In this document: positions 1 through 7,056 of the stretch, one piece after another
Numbering within the stretch: the first letter of the stretch is position 1
How the letters are laid out: the number at the start of each line of letters is the position of its first letter
Origin: UBA1723 sp045642085
GTDB lineage: Bacteria; Bacteroidota; Bacteroidia; Bacteroidales; Paludibacteraceae
Direction of reading: 5' to 3'
DNA length: 64,000 bases
NCBI GenBank assembly: GCA_045642085.1
Contig: JAZUIF010000040.1
Coordinates: 102,195 to 166,194 of the forward strand
Notes under the pieces: model-generated
Database searches by the model: none
The model's input: only the letters and a program-made list of their open reading frames with translations
Told to the model about the DNA's origin: nothing
Program-made: the position numbers and the translations under genes

Positions 1-1547
1 CATCCTATAATGCACTATGTCCCAGGACCGACAATAAAAACAACGTCGATAATTGCGAACGTATGTTGGCAGGATGCGGAGCGATAGCGATGGCTCAGAT
101 TATGTGGAAATGGGCATATCCAGATGAGTCAAAATACGGCATTTACAACTGGAATGAGATTCCTGCTGTATTGACCGACGGATGTACAATTGATTGTCCT
201 TTGCTCATCCGTAATTGTGGGGACGCATGCCACATGAACTACCAGTCAATTCTAGGGTTGGAGCCATCTTTTTTAACTGGATCATGGACAACGATATCAA
301 ATATCGAAAAAGGATTCGCCGACTTCGACTACAGTGCAAGGGTTGTGGATTTAGACGATTGGAAAAACTATGGAGATTCATGGAAGGATCTTATCCGCTC
401 AGAAATCGATTGCGGACGACCTGTATTGATGTATGGAAAACATAACATCATCGAAATAAAAGAAAAACATTATTTCGTGATCGACGGATATTCGATGACC
501 GACAAGAATCTGTTTCATGTGAATTGGGGCTGGAAAGGAAAACATAATAACGAATATTATAATTTGGAGAAATGTGGATATTCAAACGGGCAAAAGATTA
601 TTATCGGAATAGCACCGAAGTATTCTGGCAAAGCATATTATCCCCAAATAACATTTGAGCAAGAGAACAAATATATAACGCCTAATTGTCCAGACGGAGA
701 AAATGATTTTGTCCGATATAAAGTGGAAAATGCAGACTCATATGAATGCAGAGTGTACAACAGATCTGGAGTCAAAATCTGGGCAAGTGCTGGCATTGTG
801 AAAAATGGATATGCAGATGTTTGGGACGGGACTTCTATAGAAAAGATCTCTCCGACAGATTATTGGTATGATGTAACATTCAAAAACAATCATGGACAAA
901 TAGCAACAACCAGCAGTCATGTGTCATATTTGACAGAAGAATGTCCTTCGAGTTATAATCCAGCGGCAAATTTTCCAATTTCTTTTGAAAAAATATCCGA
1001 TTATGTTGCTCCAATATGTTCGGATGAATCAAATCGTTATTTACACTTTAAAGTAAAGAATGCAAATTCATATCAATGCAAGATATATAGTCCGTCTGGG
1101 GAGCTGCTTCTGACAAATACGGGGGACGTGAAAGGAGACGACACGTACATGTGGGATGGCTCTCCAGACTCAAGTTATCCACGAGGATTGTACAAATATG
1201 AAATCACATTCAAAAACTATCACGGAGCATCTACTTCGACAAGTGGAAGTGTGAATTATTACCCATATTATTGTCCATCAGATTTTCAAACAGATATACT
1301 AACAACAGCGTCTGAAACAAACAGACCTGTGATCTCACCGAATCCGACAGATGAAAATTCAACTGTCACATCAGATTCGAAGATTCTTCACATTGAAATA
1401 TTTGATGTCAGTTCAAGACTTTTGCTATCTGAAACCCCAAATTCAAATTCTTATACTATAGAGACAAATGGATTTGGCAAAGGTCTTTATTTAGTCAGGA
1501 CAACAACAGAAGATGGCGTTTACGTGGATCGCCTTATGGTGAAATAA
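1..1547 (+). CDS. Secreted C10 (streptopain-like) cysteine peptidase, 5' truncated by window edge
   Basis: The frame is open from base 3, so the true start lies outside the window; the ATG at 63 is internal. The catalytic Cys lies in AGCGAIAMAQIM (Cys codon 75-77) and the catalytic His in KHYFVIDGY (His codon 468-470), followed by HVNWGW. All three are hallmarks of the C10 family (SpeB, interpain). The peptidase domain is followed by two copies of a roughly 100-residue module (about nt 640-940 and 960-1280), each with a Cys near either end, a KVENADSYECRVY-like strand and an FKNxHG strand. The last 75 residues are a T9SS type A sorting domain (ISPNPT, IEIFDVSSRLL, GKGLYLVRTTT, DRLMVK). The protein is probably exported and attached to the cell surface. 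The propeptide and signal peptide are not visible. Confidence 0.88.
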   Translation, partial: SYNALCPRTDNKNNVDNCERMLAGCGAIAMAQIMWKWAYPDESKYGIYNWNEIPAVLTDGCTIDCPLLIRNCGDACHMNYQSILGLEPSFLTGSWTTISNIEKGFADFDYSARVVDLDDWKNYGDSWKDLIRSEIDCGRPVLMYGKHNIIEIKEKHYFVIDGYSMTDKNLFHVNWGWKGKHNNEYYNLEKCGYSNGQKIIIGIAPKYSGKAYYPQITFEQENKYITPNCPDGENDFVRYKVENADSYECRVYNRSGVKIWASAGIVKNGYADVWDGTSIEKISPTDYWYDVTFKNNHGQIATTSSHVSYLTEECPSSYNPAANFPISFEKISDYVAPICSDESNRYLHFKVKNANSYQCKIYSPSGELLLTNTGDVKGDDTYMWDGSPDSSYPRGLYKYEITFKNYHGASTSTSGSVNYYPYYCPSDFQTDILTTASETNRPVISPNPTDENSTVTSDSKILHIEIFDVSSRLLLSETPNSNSYTIETNGFGKGLYLVRTTTEDGVYVDRLMVK

Positions 1548-1590
1548 GACACACGACCAAATTACTCCATTTTTTTGACACGCATAAAAA

Positions 1591-1624
1591 ACGGCAACCG
1601 TAGATTCCATAGGTTGCCGTTTTT
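1591..1624 (+). terminator. Rho-independent terminator after the C10 peptidase
   Basis: Stem ACGGCAACC (1591-1599) pairs perfectly with GGTTGCCGT (1612-1620), followed by TTTT. It lies 44 bases past the peptidase stop. A preceding A-run means it could also serve minus-strand transcripts such as the decayed gene at 1650. Confidence 0.85.
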
Positions 1625-1649
1625 GTCTAAGCAAAATATATCTGATCTA

Positions 1650-1980
1650 TTATTTGTCTTTCCCCGACTTTCCTGCCTTGTAGACATTATACTCACGGAC
1701 AATATCCTCGATATTAAGGAAAGTAAGCTTCTTCTCACGAATCATCTTACACAATTCATGGCAGCCGCCAAAGAGATTTTCATATAGTTTATCCGATTTT
1801 GATTCTGCTTCTTCATTATTTTAAATACCAGCCCTGCCCAATCCTCATTTTGGACAACTGCTATATAATCACTTTTAATATTATAATGTTGAAGGGCAGA
1901 TTGCTTGGCGACGGAATATGTTAGTAGGCATAAGGCAGATAAAAATAGGCATAAAGCTTTGGAAATATGGTTGTACCGAC
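1650..1980 (-). pseudogene. Decayed gene for a small exported protein (frameshifted, no start codon)
   Basis: On the minus strand one frame reads as a signal peptide (KALCLFLSALCLLTYSVA) continuing as KQSALQHYNIKSDYIAVVQ and NEDWAGLVFKIM. Near 1812-1826 coding appears to switch frame to EEAESKSDKLYENLFGG, then KMIREKKLTFLNIEDIV and a TAA at 1650-1652. The first frame has no ATG before its upstream stop, and the second frame is closed just upstream of the junction. I read this as a gene that lost its start and gained an indel. The family is not recognised. The alternative is chance: both stretches are short, so this is a tentative call. Confidence 0.4.
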
Positions 1981-2002
1981 ATAGATTTGAGACTAATCAA
2001 AT

Positions 2003-2036
2003 GTATAAAGCGTTATACACGATCGTTTTTTTTTTA
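2003..2036 (+). terminator. Hairpin with T10 tail
   Basis: GTATAA (2003-2008), loop AGCG, TTATAC (2013-2018), then a short spacer and ten T residues (2026-2035). It has terminator form on the plus strand, but no plus-strand gene is visible just upstream. Confidence 0.4.
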
Positions 2037-2054
2037 TAAAATTATAGAAATCCC

Positions 2055-2090
2055 AAAAGCAGTCGCATAGTGATATGCGACGGCTTTTTA
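2055..2090. terminator. Bidirectional terminator-like hairpin
   Basis: GTCGCATA (2062-2069) pairs with TATGCGAC (2074-2081) around GTGA. The stem extends outward through AAAAGC and GCTTTT. It lies in the 660-base gap between the C10 peptidase and flavodoxin, and on the minus strand it could end the fldA transcript. Confidence 0.55.
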
Positions 2091-2111
2091 TGTTGTTAAG
2101 AATTTTTAGCA
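2089..2111. repeat. 23-bp direct repeat, left copy
   Basis: Identical over 23 bases to 3338-3360; the core is GTTGTTAAGAATTTTTAGCA. The two copies bracket the DUF2023-fldA operon about 1.25 kb apart. Confidence 0.7.
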
Positions 2112-2140
2112 AGAACAACATCTCATGCTGTCCGTGGTAT

Positions 2141-2172
2141 GGAGACGTCACTATAGTAGCGTCTCCTTTTTT
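2141..2172 (+). terminator. Hairpin followed by a T-run
   Basis: GGAGACG (2141-2147) pairs with CGTCTCC (2160-2166), followed by TTTTTT. It sits 35 bases beyond the fldA stop, but the T-run is on the plus strand. The GAGACG/CGTCTC arms resemble the GTAGAGAC palindrome family found elsewhere in the window. Confidence 0.45.
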
Positions 2173-2206
2173 GTTTTTTATGAGGGCAATTATGATTAAT
2201 TTATTC

Positions 2207-2701
2207 TCATAACAAAGGAGAGATTGCAGAAATCCATGTATCAATACGTACATGCGTTTTGTCGCTCTCGTTGTCATTATCCAGAGCAAGGCCTACAAAC
2301 GATCCATCAACTACAGCTTCTGAGTCGTCGTAAGAATACTCCGAAGCGTCGACAGATCCAACGACATTAGCGCCAGCAGCAAGTACAGCATTATAAATCT
2401 CTGCCATACCTCCACAAAAACTAGCGGAATAACTTGCCGAGTCTCCACATCCAAAGATAGCAACCGTCTTCCCAGTAAGATCACTACTCTTAACAGCCTT
2501 TAGTCCATCATACCAGTCATCCTGAATCTCACCTACGCCCCACGTGCTTGTACCAAGAATCAAATTATCATTTGCAGCAATGACATTTGCAGTAAGTTTG
2601 GACGCGCTAATAGCTTCAACCCCCAGTTTTGCTGCAATCTCATCAGCAATACCTTCGCAAGTTCCAGTAGAACTTCCATAGACCACGATAGTTTTCTTCA
2701 T
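2207..2701 (-). CDS. fldA: Flavodoxin
   Basis: A 164-residue FMN-binding electron carrier of the long-chain flavodoxin type, acting in the cytoplasm as a low-potential substitute for ferredoxin. The N-terminal phosphate-binding loop is GSSTGTCEGIAD (residues 9-20). The second FMN loop is GTSTWGVGEIQDDW (about 50-63) and the third region is GCGDSASYSASFCGG (about 85-99). Length and start fit the family. It is the second gene of an operon, 81 bases after the DUF2023 gene, with a likely shared promoter at 3193-3224. Flavodoxins are commonly induced by iron limitation, but no Fur box was identified here. Confidence 0.93.
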   Translation of the reverse strand: MKKTIVVYGSSTGTCEGIADEIAAKLGVEAISASKLTANVIAANDNLILGTSTWGVGEIQDDWYDGLKAVKSSDLTGKTVAIFGCGDSASYSASFCGGMAEIYNAVLAAGANVVGSVDASEYSYDDSEAVVDGSFVGLALDNDNESDKTHVRIDTWISAISPLL

Positions 2702-2782
2702 TCCTTTTGATTTTAATTCATTAATAATTCAATTTTATTCAAACCGACGCGAATCCCCACACCAATTAAAAATCATCATTTA

Positions 2783-3175
2783 CTACGCATACTCTTTCAA
2801 CTGTTTTTGTTTTCTCTCACAAAAACGTTCACACTGACAACGGATATCGTATCCAAGAAGAGCTCCAATGATAAAATCTTCTTCAGGAGTAAGGTGAGAA
2901 AGAGATCTGTTTACGATAATACGGATAGCCTCCAAACACTCCTTTTTACCAAAGAATATGTTAATGTTGTTAGCATTTTCGACTTTCTGAACAATGAATT
3001 CAATATTCTGATTTCTAAGTCGATTAACAGCATACTCTTCATACTTTGCATTACAAGTAAAAAGAATCATCTGTCGGACACCCTTTTTATACTCATATAT
3101 ATGATTCAGCAGAACTTTCATATCGAGAGCCTGGCGAATATTATCAAACTGCTCTAATGACATAGTGAAATACAT
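2783..3175 (-). CDS. DUF2023 family protein
   Basis: A 130-residue cytoplasmic protein of unknown function. The segment MKVLLNHIYEYKKGVRQMIL and the following FTCN region match what I know of DUF2023, a small family often found next to flavodoxin in Bacteroidetes. That adjacency holds here: fldA follows on the same strand. The C-terminus is Cys-rich and basic (RCQCERFCERKQKQ), which could bind metal, though this is speculation. The start at 3175 could instead be the Met at 3163. The promoter at 3193-3224 is close enough for either start. Confidence 0.72.
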   Translation of the reverse strand: MYFTMSLEQFDNIRQALDMKVLLNHIYEYKKGVRQMILFTCNAKYEEYAVNRLRNQNIEFIVQKVENANNINIFFGKKECLEAIRIIVNRSLSHLTPEEDFIIGALLGYDIRCQCERFCERKQKQLKEYA

Positions 3176-3192
3176 TAATTGTTAAGACTTTG

Positions 3193-3224
3193 CAAAAATA
3201 TTGGGATATGGGTTATTAGACAAT
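3193..3224 (-). promoter_or_regulatory. Promoter of the DUF2023-fldA operon
   Basis: On the minus strand, ATTG (3221-3224), 20 bases, then TATTTTTG (3193-3200). This matches the Bacteroidetes TTTG/TAnnTTTG pattern with one mismatch in the -33 box. The box ends 18 bases before the start codon. Confidence 0.65.
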
Positions 3225-3337
3225 ACCGAAAAAATATGATTTAAATTCAACAAATAAAGAATCTCATTTGCAAATAAAGCCATGTATTATTAGTGTTCAA
3301 TTGCGAACAGTGCTTTTTTATTTTTTGCACTTAAAAA

Positions 3338-3360
3338 TATGTTGTTAAGAATTTTTAGCA
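3338..3360. repeat. 23-bp direct repeat, right copy
   Basis: Perfect match to 2089-2111. This copy lies just upstream of the promoter of the lipoprotein gene at 3493. Confidence 0.7.
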
Positions 3361-3379
3361 CTTTTTTTTGCAGTTATTA

Positions 3380-3410
3380 TTTGATTATATGGTTTTGTTT
3401 TTTAGTTTTG
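3380..3410 (+). promoter_or_regulatory. Consensus promoter of the lipoprotein gene
   Basis: TTTG (3380-3383), 19 bases, TAGTTTTG (3403-3410): a full match to the Bacteroidetes vegetative consensus. It leaves a roughly 75-base leader before the lipoprotein start. The rest of the 3176-3492 gap holds the divergent fldA-operon promoter and one copy of the 23-bp direct repeat. Confidence 0.75.
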
Positions 3411-3433
3411 CAAAAGGAAAAAGGGGCTAAACA

Positions 3434-3472
3434 ATGAAGAAACCTAATTTCCAGCAAAAACGAAATTATTAA
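3434..3472 (+). CDS. Possible 12-residue leader ORF
   Basis: ATG to TAA within the leader of the lipoprotein mRNA, reading MKKPNFQQKRNY. It is positioned between a consensus promoter and the lipoprotein start. There is no biased residue composition that would suggest an attenuator, and no terminator follows. It may be chance. Confidence 0.25.
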   Translation: MKKPNFQQKRNY

Positions 3473-3492
3473 CTAAATTTTTATTTAAGATC

Positions 3493-3984
3493 ATGAAGAA
3501 GATTTTTAATCTTGCAGTTATTTTGGCTACACTTATGGGTGCAGCAACATTTACATCTTGTGAGGACGACGAGGACGACGCAGCAAAGAAGGCTGAGGAG
3601 CAGGCTCTAACTGAGCTTCAGGTTGTTAAGGGTGGTGAGTACTCTGCAAGTGGTGCTGTTAAGGCTTACACTTTCAAGGTAACATCTACTGAGGGTTCAT
3701 ACCTTTCAAAGGATCAGGTTGTAAAGCTAGAGATCGACGGTTTCGATGGAGAGCTTACTCTTTCTGACAAAGGCAACTCATACCTAATGTGGACAGGTTC
3801 TCAGTTCATCACTGCTAACACAGAGACTGCTAAGAAGGACGCTAAGAGCATTGTAATGTGTCTTGCTTGCGCTAACTCAAAGGCTGATTACACAATCACT
3901 TCAGCTACAGTTAACGACACAATGAATTCTCTAGGTGCTCTTGAGACTAAGTTCTCTAAGAACAACCGTAAGGCTAACAAGTAA
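3493..3984 (+). CDS. Small acidic lipoprotein, function unknown
   Basis: A 163-residue protein with a signal peptide ending in a lipobox (TFTSC, Cys23) followed by EDDEDDAAKK. This acidic stretch fits the lipoprotein export signal for the outer surface in Bacteroidetes. The mature part is beta-strand-like with no recognised domain; a CLAC motif is visible around residue 120. Codon use is strongly skewed (GCT, GTT, CTT, AAG, GAG), as in serC and serA, and the promoter is a full consensus, so I infer high expression. A terminator follows directly. No function can be assigned. Confidence 0.8.
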   Translation: MKKIFNLAVILATLMGAATFTSCEDDEDDAAKKAEEQALTELQVVKGGEYSASGAVKAYTFKVTSTEGSYLSKDQVVKLEIDGFDGELTLSDKGNSYLMWTGSQFITANTETAKKDAKSIVMCLACANSKADYTITSATVNDTMNSLGALETKFSKNNRKANK

Positions 3985-4010
3985 TTGTAAGACTTTAAGT
4001 CTAAAGAATA

Positions 4011-4043
4011 AGAGCTGTGCCCAATGGGTGCAGCTCTTTTTTG
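4011..4043 (+). terminator. Terminator after the lipoprotein gene
   Basis: AGAGCTG (4011-4017) pairs with CAGCTCT (4031-4037), with inner CCC/GGG pairing, followed by six T residues. It ends the lipoprotein transcript and rules out the upstream in-frame start of the next gene. Confidence 0.88.
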
Positions 4044-4058
4044 AAAAAATATAGAATT

Positions 4059-4325
4059 ATGGCAACAGCAACAGAAAAATTCAGTGTTGAATTACCTATC
4101 GACGTAATCAACAGCATTAGTGAACTTGCTCGTGGAAAAAAAATGAGCATCAGCAAATTCATCTCCAGTTTGATAAAAAAAGAATCAAAAACGGCAGAGG
4201 AAAAGAGATGGGGGAAAATTTCAATAGCCCTTAAAGAAGAACAAGAAGATGCTGCAGCATCTGGTTTTACAGAACAGGATTTAAGTAAACTTATAAAAGA
4301 AATAAGACAACAGCAAAAAAAATGA
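4059..4325 (+). CDS. Ribbon-helix-helix DNA-binding protein (orphan antitoxin-like)
   Basis: An 88-residue protein. FSVELPIDVINSISELA, then KMSISKFISSLIKKE, gives the beta-strand plus two-helix layout of MetJ/Arc/CopG proteins (residues 6-45). The C-terminal half is charged and helical, as in antitoxins that wrap a toxin. I chose ATG 4059 because the longer frame from 4017 starts inside the preceding terminator. No toxin ORF was found in the 404 bases downstream or upstream on either strand, so it is either an orphan antitoxin or a stand-alone regulator. Confidence 0.62.
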   Translation: MATATEKFSVELPIDVINSISELARGKKMSISKFISSLIKKESKTAEEKRWGKISIALKEEQEDAAASGFTEQDLSKLIKEIRQQQKK

Positions 4326-4469
4326 AAATTGTTTAGTTAAACGCGACAGTGTCACGTTGCACAGACTTAAGCAGTACGAAACAAAACAACAAGAAAGCAG
4401 CACAAAAAAACGATAATCCACCGTCTTTAGATATCATTTTGACAAAAAGAACAATAAATCCAAACAAAA

Positions 4470-4527
4470 AAATCATTTTGCACGAATAACGGCTTTTTTC
4501 AAAGTATCAAAAATCATTTTGCACGAA
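4470..4527. repeat. Two direct copies of AATCATTTTGCACGAAT
   Basis: The 17-mer occurs at 4471-4487 and again at 4512-4528, about 41 bases apart, within the 404-base gap between the RHH gene and serC. The rest of the gap holds the serC promoter and no ORF. It may be a regulator binding site or a small sequence duplication. Confidence 0.5.
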
Positions 4528-4651
4528 TTTAAGAGTTTTTACTGACATATTGTCAATCAAAGAGCCTTGTTTTTGATTAAATGTGCATAAAAAATTTCAT
4601 TTTGATATTAAAAAAGATTAGAAAAAAGATTCCTAAATCAGAAAAAAGATA

Positions 4652-4659
4652 TATTTTTG
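4652..4659 (+). promoter_or_regulatory. -7 box of serC
   Basis: TATTTTTG, matching TAnnTTTG, 70 bases before serC. No clear TTTG lies 19-21 bases upstream. Confidence 0.55.
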
Positions 4660-4729
4660 CACCGTCTTCTTCAGAAAAGGAGGCGAATAAATACGTAAAT
4701 AAAAACAATTAATATAATCAGTTTATAGT

Positions 4730-5818
4730 ATGAGAAAACATATCTTCAACGCTGGTCCATGCAAGTTGTCAGACAGAACTTTGACAAACACTGCTAAGGC
4801 TGTGCTAGAGATGGGAGAGACAGGTCAGTCTGTACTTGAGGTATCTCACCGTTCAGCAGATTTTCAGAAGGTTTATGATGAGACAGTAGCTCTAATGAAG
4901 GAGGTACTTTCAATTCCAGACAACTACTCCGTAATCTTCGTCGGTGGTGGTGCAAGTTTGCAGTTTGGCATGATCCCTTACAACTTCTTGAAGACTAAGG
5001 CTGCTTACGTTAACACTGGTGTATGGTCAAAGAAGGCTTTGAAAGAGGCTGAGCTTTGGGGTGAGGTTCAGGAGATCGCTTCTTCTGCAGACAGAAACTT
5101 CACATACTACCCAGATCCAAAGAGCATCAAGATTCCTGCTGATGTTGATTATCTTCACATCACATCAAACAATACAATCCGTGGTACTGAGATTTTCGAG
5201 GACATCGACTCTCCAGTTCCAATGATCGCCGACATGAGTTCAGATATTTGCTCTCGTCCAATCGATGTTAGCAAGTACTTCATGATCTACGGTGGTTGCC
5301 AGAAGAACCTAGGACCTGCAGGTGCTACATTCGTAATCATCCGCAACGATTTCGTTGACAAGGTGGTTGCTGACCGTAAGATCCCTACAATGCTTAAGTA
5401 CTCTACTCACGTAGACAACGGTTCTATGTTCAACACTCCTCCATGTGTATGTATCTTCGCAATCCGCGAGACTCTACTTTGGATCAAGGAGAACGGTGGT
5501 GTTGAGGGTATGGAGAAGCGCGCTATCGAGAGATGTGACGCTCTTTACAACTTCCTTGAGAACTCAACTGTATTTACTCCAGTTGTTGAGGCAGGTTCAC
5601 GTTCAAGAATGAACATTCCTTTCCTACTTCGTGGCAAGTACAACACTCCAGACATGGAGAAGGTATTCCTAGAGTTCGTTAAGACTAAGAACATCGTTGG
5701 TGTTAAGGGTCACCGTCTAGTTGGTGGTTTCCGTGCTTCTACTTACAACGCTTGTACAATGGAAGACGTAAACGCTCTTATCGCTGCAATGAAGGAGTTC
5801 GAGGCAAAGGTAAAATAA
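4730..5818 (+). CDS. serC: Phosphoserine aminotransferase
   Basis: A 362-residue class V PLP aminotransferase that converts 3-phosphohydroxypyruvate and glutamate to phosphoserine and 2-oxoglutarate in serine biosynthesis; the family can also act in pyridoxal phosphate synthesis. The N-terminus FNAGPCKLS is diagnostic. The region VSHRSADFQKVYDET and the PLP-binding lysine in YGGCQKNLGPAG are present. Full length. serA follows 99 bases downstream on the same strand, so the two steps are probably co-transcribed, although two palindromes lie between them. Codon bias is strong (AAG, GAG, GTT, CTT), like other highly expressed genes in this window. Confidence 0.96.
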   Translation: MRKHIFNAGPCKLSDRTLTNTAKAVLEMGETGQSVLEVSHRSADFQKVYDETVALMKEVLSIPDNYSVIFVGGGASLQFGMIPYNFLKTKAAYVNTGVWSKKALKEAELWGEVQEIASSADRNFTYYPDPKSIKIPADVDYLHITSNNTIRGTEIFEDIDSPVPMIADMSSDICSRPIDVSKYFMIYGGCQKNLGPAGATFVIIRNDFVDKVVADRKIPTMLKYSTHVDNGSMFNTPPCVCIFAIRETLLWIKENGGVEGMEKRAIERCDALYNFLENSTVFTPVVEAGSRSRMNIPFLLRGKYNTPDMEKVFLEFVKTKNIVGVKGHRLVGGFRASTYNACTMEDVNALIAAMKEFEAKVK

Positions 5819-5830
5819 ATTAGATAATTC

Positions 5831-5858
5831 GTAGAGACGCGAGATCTCGCGTCTTTAC
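5831..5858. repeat. GTAGAGAC palindrome, copy 1
   Basis: A 28-base near-perfect inverted repeat with outer arms GTAGAGAC and GTCTTTAC around a palindromic centre GCGAGATCTCGC. It is the first of two in the serC-serA spacer. Confidence 0.75.
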
Positions 5859-5872
5859 TTTTTATAAATACC

Positions 5873-5900
5873 GTAGAGACGGGGCACGCCCCGTCTTTAC
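5873..5900. repeat. GTAGAGAC palindrome, copy 2
   Basis: A 28-base inverted repeat with the same outer arms as copy 1 but a different centre (GGGGCACGCCCC). It ends 17 bases before serA. A terminator role is unlikely because there is no T-run. Confidence 0.75.
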
Positions 5901-5917
5901 ATTTTAAGATACAAAAA

Positions 5918-6838
5918 ATGGCAAAAGTATTAATCGCAACAGAGAAGCCTTTCGCAGCAGCAGCTGTAGAGGGAATTAAGAATATCATCAGCGGTGCTGG
6001 TTTCGAGATCGCAGTTCTTGAGAAGTACACAGAGAAGCAGCAGCTTCTTGAGGCAGTAGCAGACGTAGACGCTATCATCATCCGTTCAGACATCATCGAT
6101 GCTGAGGTTATGGATGCAGCAAAGAACCTTAAGATCGTCGTTCGTGCAGGTGCAGGTTACGACAACGTTGATCTTGCAGCTGCAACAGCTCGCAAGGTTG
6201 TTGTTATGAACACTCCAGGTCAGAACGCTAACGCAGTAGCTGAGTTGGTTCTTGGTCTATTGGTTTACGCTGTACGTAACTTCTACAACGGAAAGAGCGG
6301 TTCAGAGCTTATGGGTAAGAAGCTTGGTATCCTTGCTTTCGGTAACGTTGGTCGCAACGTTGCTCGTATCGCTAAGGGCTTCGGTATGGATGTTTACGCT
6401 TACGATGCATTCTGCCCAGCAGACGTTATCGAGGCAGCAGGTGTTCACGCAGTTAAGAACCAGGAGGAGTTGTTCACTACTTGTGACATCGTTTCTCTAC
6501 ACATCCCTGCTACTCCAGAGACTACAAAGAGCATCAACTACGACCTATGCAGCAAGATGAAGAAGGGTGCTATCCTTATCAACACTGCTCGTAAGGAGGT
6601 TATTGATGAGGCTGGTTTGTGGAAGCTTATGGCTGAGCGTGCTGACCTTAAGTACATCACTGATATCATGCCAAAGGCTGACAAGGACTTCAAGTGCTTC
6701 AAGGACCGTTACTTCTCAACACCAAAGAAGATGGGTGCTCAGACAGCTGAGGCTAACACTAACGCTGGTCTTGCTGCTGCGAACCAGATCGTTGACTTCA
6801 TCAAGAACGGTGTGACTAAGTTCCAGGTTAACAAGTAA
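5918..6838 (+). CDS. serA: D-3-phosphoglycerate dehydrogenase (short, ACT-less type)
   Basis: A 306-residue NAD-dependent 2-hydroxyacid dehydrogenase, catalysing the first step of serine synthesis. The substrate domain includes VRAGAGYDNVD (about 72-82). The Rossmann loop is LAFGNVGRNVA (about 138-148), and the Arg-bearing INTARKEV motif is present. The usual TPHIG catalytic His is replaced by Lys in STPKKMGAQT. This is known from Bacteroidales and Entamoeba enzymes (type IIIK), so it is not a defect. The C-terminal ACT regulatory domain of the long form is absent, so allosteric serine inhibition through that domain is not expected. A terminator follows. Confidence 0.95.
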   Translation: MAKVLIATEKPFAAAAVEGIKNIISGAGFEIAVLEKYTEKQQLLEAVADVDAIIIRSDIIDAEVMDAAKNLKIVVRAGAGYDNVDLAAATARKVVVMNTPGQNANAVAELVLGLLVYAVRNFYNGKSGSELMGKKLGILAFGNVGRNVARIAKGFGMDVYAYDAFCPADVIEAAGVHAVKNQEELFTTCDIVSLHIPATPETTKSINYDLCSKMKKGAILINTARKEVIDEAGLWKLMAERADLKYITDIMPKADKDFKCFKDRYFSTPKKMGAQTAEANTNAGLAAANQIVDFIKNGVTKFQVNK

Positions 6839-6874
6839 AAAGTTTAGACGCGATTATTCACGTCGACACAATAC

Positions 6875-6912
6875 AAGCCGCAACTCATTTTTATGGGTTG
6901 CGGCTTTTGTTT
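6875..6912 (+). terminator. Terminator of serC-serA
   Basis: AAGCCGCAAC (6875-6884) pairs perfectly with GTTGCGGCTT (6897-6906), followed by TTGTTTT. Confidence 0.88.
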
Positions 6913-7031
6913 TCCACCATCAATAATTAATCTTCTACCAACGCTGAACGCCCAAAGACGTAATCTTAAAAAGTAATTATATGCCCCTTAACGTTGAGTT
7001 ATCAGTATCAGTCTACCTTCATTTAAAATCG

Positions 7032-7039
7032 TATCTTTG
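7032..7039 (+). promoter_or_regulatory. -7 box of the DjlA-like array
   Basis: TATCTTTG, 17 bases before the first array gene. The surrounding 16 bases (AATCGTATCTTTGTGG) recur exactly upstream of the fourth array member at 10645-10660. Confidence 0.6.
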
Positions 7040-7056
7040 TGGAAAAATGAGTCAAT

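Noticed and set aside
1575..1787. 70-codon plus-strand ORF after the C10 peptidase
   Set aside because: It overlaps the terminator and is antisense to a better coding-like minus-strand signal; no domain or start signal.
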